A stretch of 15,429 nucleotides of DNA from JBFMFE01 sp040752295 (GTDB taxonomy: Bacteria; UBP15; UBA6099; JBFMBQ01), in the NCBI GenBank assembly GCA_040752295.1, contig JBFMFE010000221.1, positions 1 through 15,429 of the forward strand, written 5' to 3'. A program made the position numbers and the translations under genes. The notes beneath the pieces are model-generated. The model was not told the origin of the DNA. It made no database searches and saw only the letters and a list, made by a program, of their open reading frames with translations. This document shows positions 1-5,955 of this stretch, in pieces (the stretch's first letter is position 1; each line of letters starts with the position of its first letter).

Positions 1-740
1 ACGAGCAGCTCCAGATCATCGTGAAAAACGCCAGGCTTTCCGCCGCCGGCGAGTACGACCCGTCCGATTTTCTGCCCGCCGCGCAGACCGACGCCGAGGA
101 GCTTTACGCCTTCATACTCGCGGAAATAAAGAAAATCAAAAACGGGAACCTGAAAAGACTACTCGAGTCGTTCTTCGGCGACCCGGAGTTCAAGGAGCTT
201 TTCAAGAGGGCGCCCGCGGCGAAAAGCATTCACCATTCCTATATAGGCGGGCTTATCGAGCACACGACCAACTGCCTGAAGCTCGGCGCTGCCCTCTGCG
301 AAATCTATCCGCGCCTGAACCGCGAACTCCTGTTGGCGGGCATCATGCTCCACGACGTCGGCAAGACCCGCGAGTTCTCGTTCGACACAAAGATCAACTA
401 CACGGACGAGGGGAGGCTGCTCGGCCACATCACCATCGGCGAAAACATGATCCGCGACAGGATAAAGGAGATCGAGGGCTTCCCCGAGAGCCTCGCCGGC
501 GAGTTCCTCCACATGATAATCAGCCACCACGGCGAGAACATGACCGGCTCGCCGAAACGCCCCAAGACCGCCGAAGCATGCGCGCTGCATCACCTCGAGA
601 ACCTCGACGCCCAGACGAAGAGGTTCCTCCAGATTATCGAGAGCGTCACGCCGGGCTACAGGGGCGCATGGACGCCCTACGACCGGCTGCTCGACAGGTA
701 CCTGTTCAGGGGTCTCGAAAACCGCGACGACGAACGGTAA
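1..740 (+). CDS. yhaM: YhaM-family HD-domain 3'-5' exoribonuclease, C-terminal part (5' truncated by window)
   Basis: Open reading frame with no start inside the window. The frame is open from base 3 and reads EQLQIIVKNARL before the GTG at 21, which resembles the last strand of the N-terminal OB-fold in YhaM proteins. I therefore treat GTG 21 as internal. Numbering from that GTG, the HD metal site is laid out as HH (71-72), GGLIEHT (H81), LHDVGK (H111-D112), LLGHITIG (H136), ISHHGE (169-170) and LHHLENLDA (190-196). This order and wording fit the YhaM/CBF1 family, known in Firmicutes as Mn-dependent 3'-5' exonucleases of RNA and single-stranded DNA in the cytoplasm. The visible 239 residues correspond to the HD half of a roughly 310-residue family. 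A phosphohydrolase with another nucleic-acid or nucleotide substrate cannot be excluded. The stop TAA lies 55 bp before the next gene, so the two may be co-transcribed. Confidence 0.9.
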   Translation, partial: EQLQIIVKNARLSAAGEYDPSDFLPAAQTDAEELYAFILAEIKKIKNGNLKRLLESFFGDPEFKELFKRAPAAKSIHHSYIGGLIEHTTNCLKLGAALCEIYPRLNRELLLAGIMLHDVGKTREFSFDTKINYTDEGRLLGHITIGENMIRDRIKEIEGFPESLAGEFLHMIISHHGENMTGSPKRPKTAEACALHHLENLDAQTKRFLQIIESVTPGYRGAWTPYDRLLDRYLFRGLENRDDER

Positions 741-795
741 GCGCCGATCACCACCCCTCCGGGGAAAAGAGGAACGCGGGAGGCTGTCCGAATCA

Positions 796-1608
796 ATGTG
801 CCGCTTCTGCATAGAACACGGCGAGGGCAGGAAGTGGTACCTCCAGATGAAGAACTACTCGGACGACCTGGAGCGGTCCGGGTTCAGGCGGGAAGCCGCG
901 ACGGCGGGCACGGTGATGTTCGACGGCATCTTCGCGCGGGGCACGCGATACATGGGGCTTCTCGAAGCCTTCCCGGCGCTGAAAAAATACGTCTCCGGCT
1001 CGGTCGCCGCCTTCATGCGCAGCGAACACTTCGGTCAGGTCGTCCCGGTCGAAGACGCCGCGCGGATTCTCGAACTCGCCGACCCGATAACGCTCGTGCC
1101 GTGCGTCTGCAAGAAGGCTTTCGGGGGGCGCATGGACGCGGTGCACTGCATCGGCTTCGGTTATTTCCCGCGCGGGTTCCTCGGATGGTTTCCGGAGTTC
1201 GGCGCCAGGATGAAACCCGCGGACAGGGAGACGGCGCTGGCGGTCATCGCCGAGCGCCGCGCGCGCGGCGCCGTCAACACTGTGTGGACGTACCGCACGC
1301 CGTACGTGGGGAAGATGTGCAACTGCGACGTGCCGGAGTGCGCCGGGTTCCAGTTCAGGAGCCGCTGCGGCGCGCGCACCGTTTACAAGTCGGAGTACGT
1401 TTTCGCGGTGGACGCGGCGGCGTGCGCGGGCTGCCGAGCGTGCGAGGCGCGCTGCCAGTTCGGGGCGATAACTTTCGACGCCCGGCGCGGGACCAGCCGC
1501 ATTGACCGCGCGCTGTGTTTCGGGTGCGGCAACTGCCGCGACGCCTGCGCGCACGGCGCCATCATCATGAACGAGCGCCCGCCCACCGCCGCCTGGACGG
1601 AACTTTAG
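796..1608 (+). CDS. 4Fe-4S dicluster ferredoxin-like protein with extra N-terminal cysteine motifs
   Basis: 270 residues, predicted soluble. The C-terminus has two bacterial ferredoxin motifs: C210-x2-C213-x2-C216-x3-C220 and C241-x2-C244-x2-C247-x3-C251. The proline that often follows the fourth cysteine is missing (Q221, A252). The first ~200 residues match no domain I can name. They contain further paired cysteines: C2/C5 (MCRFC), C103/C105 (CVC), C118, C175/C177 (CNC), C182 and C191, which could hold another metal centre or additional Fe-S cluster. ATG 796 is chosen because GGGAGG lies at 778-783 and the CxxC follows the start at once, a pattern I associate with a family annotated only as '4Fe-4S binding protein'. 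The role is presumably electron transfer or redox sensing; partner and substrate are unknown. It lies 55 bp downstream of the YhaM-like gene. Confidence 0.85.
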   Translation: MCRFCIEHGEGRKWYLQMKNYSDDLERSGFRREAATAGTVMFDGIFARGTRYMGLLEAFPALKKYVSGSVAAFMRSEHFGQVVPVEDAARILELADPITLVPCVCKKAFGGRMDAVHCIGFGYFPRGFLGWFPEFGARMKPADRETALAVIAERRARGAVNTVWTYRTPYVGKMCNCDVPECAGFQFRSRCGARTVYKSEYVFAVDAAACAGCRACEARCQFGAITFDARRGTSRIDRALCFGCGNCRDACAHGAIIMNERPPTAAWTEL

Positions 1609-1702
1609 CCCCGCACCTTCGCTGTTATTTTATAAGTGAAATCCTGCGCAAAACGGCGAAGATTTTGAAGAAGAACGCAAGATTTCAGAAAACCCGTGCC
1701 CC

Positions 1703-1786
1703 TGCCCGTGCCCGTGTGCCTGCCTGTGCGTGTCCGCACGCAGACAGGCGTGCCCGAAAAAACAAATGCGGGAACGGGCACGGGCA
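1703..1786. repeat. Nested inverted repeat (13-bp perfect outer arms)
   Basis: Outer arms TGCCCGTGCCCGT (1703-1715) and ACGGGCACGGGCA (1774-1786) are perfectly complementary. Inside them, 1722-1732 pairs with 1737-1749 through 6 + 5 base pairs with a two-base bulge and a TCCG loop. The block is repetitive (CCCGTGCC/CCTGCCTGTG), like the mobile palindromic elements dispersed through many environmental genomes. Copies elsewhere in the genome cannot be seen from this window. Confidence 0.65.
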
Positions 1787-1794
1787 ACTGCCTA

Positions 1795-1831
1795 CCGCCC
1801 CCTGTCTGCCCTGCTCGGCACAGGCAGGCGG
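1795..1831. repeat. GC-rich imperfect hairpin
   Basis: CCGCC (1795-1799) pairs with GGCGG (1827-1831) and CCTGT (1801-1805) with ACAGG (1820-1824), with a short inner GCC/GGC stem. The wording CCTGTCTGCC / GGCACAGGCAGG overlaps that of the neighbouring nested repeat, so both may be units of one repeat family. Confidence 0.5.
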
Positions 1832-1864
1832 TCCGGGTATGATTCCGGCGCAAACTTCGATTTA

Positions 1865-1939
1865 CCGCGGGTTGATGAAACCGAACCGCGGCGGCGGCGT
1901 CCCCGTCATCAGGTCGCGCACGTGCGGATGGGTTCGGTT
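1865..1939. repeat. Cluster of short palindromes upstream of the 1950 promoter
   Basis: CCGCGG occurs at 1865-1870 and 1886-1891 (self-complementary). AACCGAACC (1879-1887) is complementary to GGTTCGGTT (1931-1939). Between the two 9-bp arms is the perfect 10-bp palindrome CGCACGTGCG (1917-1926). This could be an operator region for the promoter that starts 11 bp downstream, or simply more palindromic repeat DNA. Confidence 0.4.
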
Positions 1940-1949
1940 CGGCGGCGGC

Positions 1950-1978
1950 GTGACGGAGCGGGTTTTTCGTGCTAAAAT
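1950..1978 (+). promoter_or_regulatory. Sigma70-like promoter for the coiled-coil gene
   Basis: GTGACG (-35, one base from TTGACG) at 1950-1955, a 17-bp spacer and TAAAAT (-10) at 1973-1978. Transcription would begin near 1985, leaving a leader of about 24 nt that contains GGAGG at 1998-2002 before ATG 2009. Confidence 0.65.
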
Positions 1979-2008
1979 CAGTGTGGAATCATTTGATGGA
2001 GGTGCGTG

Positions 2009-2383
2009 ATGGCGCTGTTCAATCCTCCGAAGGTATTGAGGGAAAAACTCGGCGAGGAGGGCGTGGATGCGCTCGTTGAGCTTGTAAACGTCGCGAACGA
2101 TAAACAGAAAGAGGACGTCCTCGTGTTCGTCGAGGAAAAGTTCGAGAGAAGGCTCACCGAGGTTAAATCAGCCCTCGAAATAAAAATCGCAGAGGTCAAA
2201 TCAGACCTCGAAGCAAAAATCGCAGGGGTGAAATCAGACCTCGAAACAAAAATTGCGGAGGTGAAATCAGACCTCGAAATAAAGATCACGCAGGCGAAAT
2301 CGGAAATGATAAAGTGGATGTTTATTTTCTGGGCGGGGCAGACGGCTGTCCTTGCCGGACTGTTCATCGCTCTGAGAACGTGA
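2009..2383 (+). CDS. Small coiled-coil protein with C-terminal membrane anchor (CCDC90/DUF1640-like, LA_3696-type)
   Basis: 124 residues. ATG 2009 is preferred over GTG 2006 because GGAGG (1998-2002) is then 6 nt away. Order: a helical head (1-46, charged, with a KEDVLVFVEEKFERRL segment), four 11-residue repeats of the type EVKSDLEAKIA at 51-61, 62-72, 73-83 and 84-94, a degenerate fifth beginning at 95, then a hydrophobic C-terminal anchor (about 103-122, rich in W, F, L and A). Eleven-residue periodicity favours a hendecad coiled coil. The head-neck-stalk-anchor layout is that of the bacterial and mitochondrial CCDC90/DUF1640 family and of small multicopy proteins annotated as LA_3696 family. 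Their bacterial function is unknown. The protein is likely an oligomer anchored in the inner membrane with its stalk in the cytoplasm. It has its own promoter. Confidence 0.85.
   Translation: MALFNPPKVLREKLGEEGVDALVELVNVANDKQKEDVLVFVEEKFERRLTEVKSALEIKIAEVKSDLEAKIAGVKSDLETKIAEVKSDLEIKITQAKSEMIKWMFIFWAGQTAVLAGLFIALRT
2159..2290 (+). repeat. Four tandem 33-bp repeats inside the coiled-coil gene
   Basis: Units at 2159-2191, 2192-2224, 2225-2257 and 2258-2290 share the core AAATCAGMCCTCGAA and differ at a handful of bases each. A truncated fifth unit starts at 2291. The unit length is exactly 11 codons, so gain or loss of a unit keeps the frame and lengthens or shortens the coiled-coil stalk. Confidence 0.9.
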
Positions 2384-2615
2384 AATTACCACAGCGGGCG
2401 CAAAAAATACTTCACATTAAAGAAGAGTAGCGAAGGTCGTCTGATCGGTTTATCAGGACCGCCCGGTGCCGGAAAAGTTTGCCCCAGGCGTTAAAGAAAT
2501 CCTTGAAAGTGCCGATAAATATAATGACACGGAGGTCAAAAAGGGATTGTCACCATCGAATCACGGAGGACGAGAAGGTGACAGGGTTTTCCCCCGAGGT
2601 GCGGGGGGATGAAAA
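2384..2615. other. Gene-poor stretch with decayed-looking reading frames
   Basis: No convincing gene. Two protein-like fragments stand out. In the frame of the preceding stop, 2384-2492 reads on and includes GLSGPPGAGK (2447-2476), a Walker A-like loop lacking the final S/T. In another frame, GTG 2466 to TGA 2612 gives 48 codons beginning VPEKFAPGVKEILESADKYN, with only a weak AGGA upstream. Either could be a remnant of a broken gene or chance. A 7-bp inverted repeat TGTCACC (2548-2554) / GGTGACA (2577-2583) encloses a GGAGG. Confidence 0.35.
2591..2608 (+). promoter_or_regulatory. Hairpin covering the ribosome binding site of the 58-aa ORF
   Basis: CCCCCG (2591-2596) can pair with CGGGGG (2602-2607) across the loop AGGTG. 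The right arm is the purine-rich GGGGGG that would serve as Shine-Dalgarno for ATG 2616, so the stem could mask it. This is a structural prediction by eye only. Confidence 0.35.
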
Positions 2616-2792
2616 ATGGAAGTGAATCTTCAGAACCAGTCGAATTATCTCTACCAGATTGTCTCCCGGGCGGTCAGCGTTCAGGGAGACGTGCTCCTGA
2701 GGCTGTTCGACGTGGCGAAGCAGGTTGAAGCCGCAGTGGCAAAACCGCTGGCAAACCTTTCAAACGTGGGAGCGGTTGACACCTACGCTTGA
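2616..2792 (+). CDS. Possible 58-residue small protein, unknown function
   Basis: ATG 2616 to TGA 2792, preceded by the G-rich run 2603-2608. The peptide begins MEVNLQNQSNYLYQIV and continues through the segments SVQGDVLLRLFDVAKQ and AAVAKPLANLSNVGAV. It is likely amphipathic helix with regular hydrophobic spacing, no signal peptide and no obvious membrane segment. I recognise no family; it faintly recalls short motility-associated helical proteins such as YjfB, but without a diagnostic match. In favour: the balanced composition, the SD-like run, a strong terminator 57 bp after the stop, and a Val-Asp pair written GTT GAC as in the other genes here. Against: short length and no neighbour of related function. 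Coding status is uncertain. Confidence 0.45.
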   Translation: MEVNLQNQSNYLYQIVSRAVSVQGDVLLRLFDVAKQVEAAVAKPLANLSNVGAVDTYA

Positions 2793-2834
2793 AACGCCGT
2801 TTCGCCTGACATTGTTGCTGCTAGCCACAGCAAC
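2791..2834 (+). ncRNA. Two stem-loops upstream of the terminator (possible 3'-UTR or small RNA body)
   Basis: GAAAC GCC GTTTC (2791-2803) and GTTGCTG ... CAGCAAC (2814-2820 / 2828-2834, 7-nt loop CTAGCCA) are both perfect. A single-stranded TCCTCCT (2835-2841), complementary to Shine-Dalgarno sequences, follows before the terminator stem. The order hairpin, anti-SD segment, terminator is seen in many bacterial small RNAs. No separate promoter was found, so this could be processed from the upstream transcript. Confidence 0.35.
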
Positions 2835-2848
2835 TCCTCCTATATAGA

Positions 2849-2876
2849 GCCACCCAGAGAGGTGGCGTTTTTTTTT
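2849..2876 (+). terminator. Strong intrinsic terminator
   Basis: GCCACC (2849-2854), loop CAGAGA, GGTGGC (2861-2866), one G, then nine T (2868-2876). The stem is perfect and GC-rich with an immediate T-tract. It ends the transcript coming from the coiled-coil gene and the 58-aa ORF and separates it from the methyltransferase promoter. Confidence 0.9.
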
Positions 2877-2917
2877 GCGAGCCCGCGGCAGGCGACCCCG
2901 GCGGCGGGTTCCGATCA

Positions 2918-2946
2918 TTGACGGCGCGCACGGTTTTGCCTATTTT
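2918..2946 (+). promoter_or_regulatory. Sigma70-like promoter for the methyltransferase-asnB unit
   Basis: TTGACG (2918-2923), a 17-bp spacer, TATTTT (2941-2946). Transcription would start near 2953, giving a leader of about 20 nt with GAGG at 2960-2963 placed 9 nt before ATG 2973. Confidence 0.7.
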
Positions 2947-2972
2947 AGGTGTGACAAACGAGGTCGGGACGA

Positions 2973-3746
2973 ATGAAAATACACCACGAAGAGCTTTCGG
3001 ACGTCGCGCGTTACGTCGAAAAATACAAAGACGTCAGGCTTGAGGATAAAGAGCCGCAGTTCGAAGCCATGTTCAGGCGCATCGGGCGATTTAAGGCGCT
3101 CGACCGCGACACAAGGATACTCGAAGTCGGAACCGGAACGGGATGGATTCCAATACTGTGCGCCGTTAAAGGCTTGCATTGCAGGGGACTGGAAATCAGT
3201 CCGCGCCTTGTCGAATTCGCGCGCGACCTCGGCCGCAGATACGGCGTCGAACCGGATATCGAACTTGGAAACATAGAGGACGCGGACGTCGGGTCGGAGG
3301 AATACGACGTGATCATCGCCTCCTCCACCTTCGAGCACGTGGAACACTGGGAGGATGGAATCGGGAAGGTCTTCGAAGCGCTGAAACCCGGCGGTCTGTT
3401 CTACTTTCTCTCCACGAACAAGTTTTCAATCGTATCCGGCGAATATAAGCTTCCATTATATGGATGGCTGCCGGACGGGTGGCGGTCCCGTTTACGCGTC
3501 GCCCGGCAGGGCGAGGACATAATGAAATGGGGACTTGATTACAACCAGTTCACTTATTTTCGTTTGAGAAAGTTTTTCAAAAAGCTGGGGTTCTCGAGGA
3601 TACTGGACAGGATTGATCTGATAGAACCCGGCGCCATAAACAGCTTCGCGGCGAGGAACATCGTGAGGGTCGTCAGAAGATTCGGGCTTCTTAAAGAGGC
3701 GGCGCTTCTTTTCACGCGTTGTACGTTTTTTATATGCATAAAGTGA
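2973..3746 (+). CDS. Class I SAM-dependent methyltransferase
   Basis: 257 residues. Rossmann methyltransferase signatures in order: motif I ILEVGTGTGWIP (49-60), the acidic residue after strand 2 in GLEISP (E74), a post-II region around IEDADVG (101-107), YDVIIASSTFEHVEHW (111-126, motif IV plus the histidine-rich stretch common in Ubi/UbiE-like and glycan methyltransferases) and LKPGGLFYFLST (137-148). The C-terminal 100 residues (WLPDGWRSRLR ... FFKKLGFSRIL) resemble cap domains of small-molecule or sugar methyltransferases. The acceptor is unknown. ATG 2973 has GAGG 9 nt upstream and a good promoter. It is followed 60 bp later by asnB, suggesting tailoring of a surface polysaccharide or a peptide/glycan metabolite. 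Its codon use is less C-biased and its DNA less GC-rich in places than asnB, so the pair may not share a long history. Confidence 0.9.
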   Translation: MKIHHEELSDVARYVEKYKDVRLEDKEPQFEAMFRRIGRFKALDRDTRILEVGTGTGWIPILCAVKGLHCRGLEISPRLVEFARDLGRRYGVEPDIELGNIEDADVGSEEYDVIIASSTFEHVEHWEDGIGKVFEALKPGGLFYFLSTNKFSIVSGEYKLPLYGWLPDGWRSRLRVARQGEDIMKWGLDYNQFTYFRLRKFFKKLGFSRILDRIDLIEPGAINSFAARNIVRVVRRFGLLKEAALLFTRCTFFICIK

Positions 3747-3806
3747 CGTACGGCGCCGCGCCCCCGGCGGAGACACCGGCGCCCGGCGGGCGTCCCGCGG
3801 CGGACA
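3747..3806 (+). promoter_or_regulatory. GC-rich structured spacer before asnB
   Basis: The spacer holds a perfect short hairpin CGCCC GGC GGGCG (3780-3792), and a GCCGCG near 3754 can pair with CGCGGC near 3796. No clear Shine-Dalgarno precedes ATG 3807, only a weak GGCGGA. The fold ends about 14 nt before the start, so it could influence translational coupling from the methyltransferase. There is no T-tract and therefore no evidence of termination. Confidence 0.35.
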
Positions 3807-5711
3807 ATGTGCGGAATCTGCGGCATCTACAGAACCGACGGCGGCAACGTTGACACATCGGTCGTCGAGGCGATGACCCGCGCCCTCATCCACAGGGGAC
3901 CCGACGACGAGGGCTTCTTCGCCGACCGCGGATTCGCCATGGGCATGCGCCGCCTCAGCATCATTGACGTAGCGGGCGGCGCTCAACCCGTCTTCAACGA
4001 GTCGCGCTCCGTCGCCGCCGTCCACAACGGCGAAATCTACAACTTCCACGAACTCGCCGAAATCTCGAAGAAAAAGGGACACCGCTTCTCCTCCCGCTCC
4101 GACACCGAGACCATAGTTCACCTCTTCGAGGACGATGGCCCCGATTTCGTCCGCCGCCTCCGCGGCATGTTCGCCGTCGCACTCTGGGACGCACGCAGTA
4201 AAAAACTCTTCCTCTACCGCGACAGACTCGGCATAAAACCGCTCTATTATTACCGCGACGGTCCCCTCCTCGCCTTCTCTTCCGAAATAAAATCATTCCT
4301 CCGCATCCCGGACTTCAGGAAAGACCTCGACCTCCAGGCGCTCAACCTCTACTTCTCCTACGGCTACGTGCCGGGGGAACGCTCCATCTTCGCCGCCGTC
4401 AGGAAGCTCCTCCCCGCTCACTGGATGCGCGTTGACGAAAACGGCGCAGCCGTCTCACGCTACTGGGATTTCGATTTCACCCCCGCCCCGCCCGAACCCA
4501 CGCCCGACCGCCTCGAAAAACTCAAGGACGTGATCAGGGAATCCGTCCGCCTCCACCTCATAAGCGACGTCCCACTCGGCGTCTTCCTCAGCGGCGGTCT
4601 CGACTCCAGCACGATCGTCTCCTTCATGCGGGAACTCGGCGCCGACCCCATCAGGACGTATTCGGTCGGTTTCCGCGAAAAAACCTACAGCGAACTCCAC
4701 TTCGCACGCCGCGTCGCACGCCGCTTCGACACCTCCCACAACGAACTCATCGTCGAACCGCGCGACCTCGATGAAACCCTCCCCCTCATGGTCAGGCACT
4801 TCGACGAACCCTTCGCCGATTCCTCCGCGCTCCCCATGTTTCTCATTTCAAGGTTCGCCCGCCGCGGCGTCACCGTCGCCCTCTCGGGCGAAGGCGGCGA
4901 CGAAACCTTCGCCGGCTACCACACCTACGTCGCTTCCAGGATCGCCGCCCTCGCGCGCAGATTCCCGCTCTCAGCGCTCACGCCCCTCCTCAAACGCCTC
5001 GCCACCGCATTCCCCACCTCCTTCGAAAAAGTCAGCCTCGACTACAAACTCAAAAAATTCGTCGAAAACCTCTCCACCGACACCCTCCGCAGCCACATGA
5101 GGTGGAAAACCATCTTCGGCGACTCCGAAAAAAACGCCCTCTTCCCCCCCGCCGTCGCCCGCGAACTCGAATCCGCCGGCGACGCCTCCCTCCACGAACT
5201 CATCGCACCCGTACTCGACGCCCCACGCGATTGCGACCTCCTCTCGCGCCTCCTCTGGCTCGACTCCATCGTCTTCCTCCCCGACGACCTCCTCGTCAAA
5301 AACGACAGAATGTCCATGGCTAACTCGCTCGAAGCAAGAGTCCCCTTCCTCGACCACGTCCTCGTTGAACACGTCTCGAAAATTCCATCCACACTCAAAC
5401 TGAAGGGCTTCTCCAAAAAGTACATACTCCGAAAGGCGATGCGCGACTCCCTCGGCGCGGACACCGCGGGCAGGGCAAAGGCGGGCTTCAACGTCCCCCT
5501 CCCCAAATGGCTCGAGGCGGACCCGGAAGGCAGGTTCGAGGCGGTCTTCTCCGGACAACTCGACGCGCTCGACTTCCCCCTCAACCGCGATTTTGTCCGC
5601 TCCATGTTCGCCGCCCACAGGGAACGAAAAAAGGACTACAGCCGCCAGCTGTGGACCGTCCTCAACTTCGTCCTCTGGCATAACCACTACGTGTCCGGTT
5701 TCGCCCCATGA
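3807..5711 (+). CDS. asnB: Asparagine synthase (glutamine-hydrolysing), AsnB type
   Basis: 634 residues, the usual family length. The start is fixed by MCGICGIY: Cys2 becomes the N-terminal nucleophile of the class II glutaminase after Met removal. Glutaminase landmarks are HRGPDDEG (29-36), RRLSIIDVAGG (48-58, R49), NGEIYNF (74-80) and the SDTE element (98-101). The synthetase half has the PP-loop LSGGLDSS (261-268), which binds ATP and activates aspartate, then SVGF (286-289), DEPFADSSA (333-341) and LSGEGGDETFAGY (359-371). All key residues are present, so it should be active. It could make asparagine from aspartate, glutamine and ATP, or, as with related enzymes in exopolysaccharide, exosortase-associated and peptide clusters, amidate another carboxylate. 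The neighbouring methyltransferase makes a biosynthetic tailoring role plausible. Third codon positions are strongly C-rich. Confidence 0.95.
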   Translation: MCGICGIYRTDGGNVDTSVVEAMTRALIHRGPDDEGFFADRGFAMGMRRLSIIDVAGGAQPVFNESRSVAAVHNGEIYNFHELAEISKKKGHRFSSRSDTETIVHLFEDDGPDFVRRLRGMFAVALWDARSKKLFLYRDRLGIKPLYYYRDGPLLAFSSEIKSFLRIPDFRKDLDLQALNLYFSYGYVPGERSIFAAVRKLLPAHWMRVDENGAAVSRYWDFDFTPAPPEPTPDRLEKLKDVIRESVRLHLISDVPLGVFLSGGLDSSTIVSFMRELGADPIRTYSVGFREKTYSELHFARRVARRFDTSHNELIVEPRDLDETLPLMVRHFDEPFADSSALPMFLISRFARRGVTVALSGEGGDETFAGYHTYVASRIAALARRFPLSALTPLLKRLATAFPTSFEKVSLDYKLKKFVENLSTDTLRSHMRWKTIFGDSEKNALFPPAVARELESAGDASLHELIAPVLDAPRDCDLLSRLLWLDSIVFLPDDLLVKNDRMSMANSLEARVPFLDHVLVEHVSKIPSTLKLKGFSKKYILRKAMRDSLGADTAGRAKAGFNVPLPKWLEADPEGRFEAVFSGQLDALDFPLNRDFVRSMFAAHRERKKDYSRQLWTVLNFVLWHNHYVSGFAP

Positions 5712-5955
5712 AGACTTTCGGCGCGGGCTTCGGACCCCGGCGTTTAGTGTGTCTTTTTAACATCAGTGCGGCTTAAAAACATCACCTTTAATCCCGAAAA
5801 CGGGCGAAAAAAGCGAAAAACAGGCTGAATCGCGCGCAAAATACGCCCCGCTTTGGCACAAAAATTGCTCTCTCTTTTATTTGACGGTGATCTATTTAAT
5901 TACTCAAGTTTCGGGTATAATGTCTTTGAACACACGGTTCATGATGACCTGTTTC
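5712..5955 (+). promoter_or_regulatory. AT-rich spacer with a TATAAT box before the giant surface-protein gene
   Basis: 244 bp with no gene and lower GC than its surroundings. TATAAT at 5916-5921 is a perfect -10 hexamer. No good -35 lies 16-18 bp upstream; the TTGACG at 5881-5886 is 29 bp away. Transcription from it would start near 5928. TTTTTAA and TTAAAAA (around 5755-5780) form an inverted pair and CCCG AAAA CGGG (about 5793-5804) a tiny hairpin, but neither has the form of a strong terminator for asnB. Confidence 0.5.

Larger units (their letters stand above)
1609..1949. other. Palindrome-rich intergenic region
   Basis: 341 bp with no credible gene; the open frames through it look like shadows. 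The left 80 bp is AT-richer. From about 1691 it is a dense set of inverted repeats (listed separately), followed by GC-rich triplet-like GGC runs up to the promoter at 1950. No obvious intrinsic terminator with a T-tract follows the ferredoxin-like gene, so termination there is either Rho-dependent or helped by these structures. Confidence 0.7.

Noticed and set aside
159..812. Long minus-strand frame of 217 codons opposite the YhaM-like gene
   Set aside because: It is antisense to a clearly recognisable HD protein, its composition is that of complementary codons, and no family features are seen.
1515..2009. 164-codon plus-strand frame through the intergenic palindromes
   Set aside because: It starts inside the ferredoxin gene in another frame and runs through inverted repeats. 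Arg/Pro/Ala-rich translation with no ribosome site.
2159..2290. The 33-bp repeats as a CRISPR array
   Set aside because: The units are directly adjacent without spacers and encode an in-frame 11-residue coiled-coil repeat.
4971..5687. Minus-strand frame of 238 codons opposite asnB
   Set aside because: A shadow of the C-rich third positions of asnB. The residue mix (Glu/Val/Gly runs) is an artefact of the opposite strand.
5881..5921. TTGACG (5881-5886) as the -35 box of TATAAT (5916-5921)
   Set aside because: The spacing is 29 bp, far outside the usable 15-19 bp range. Only the -10 box is supported.
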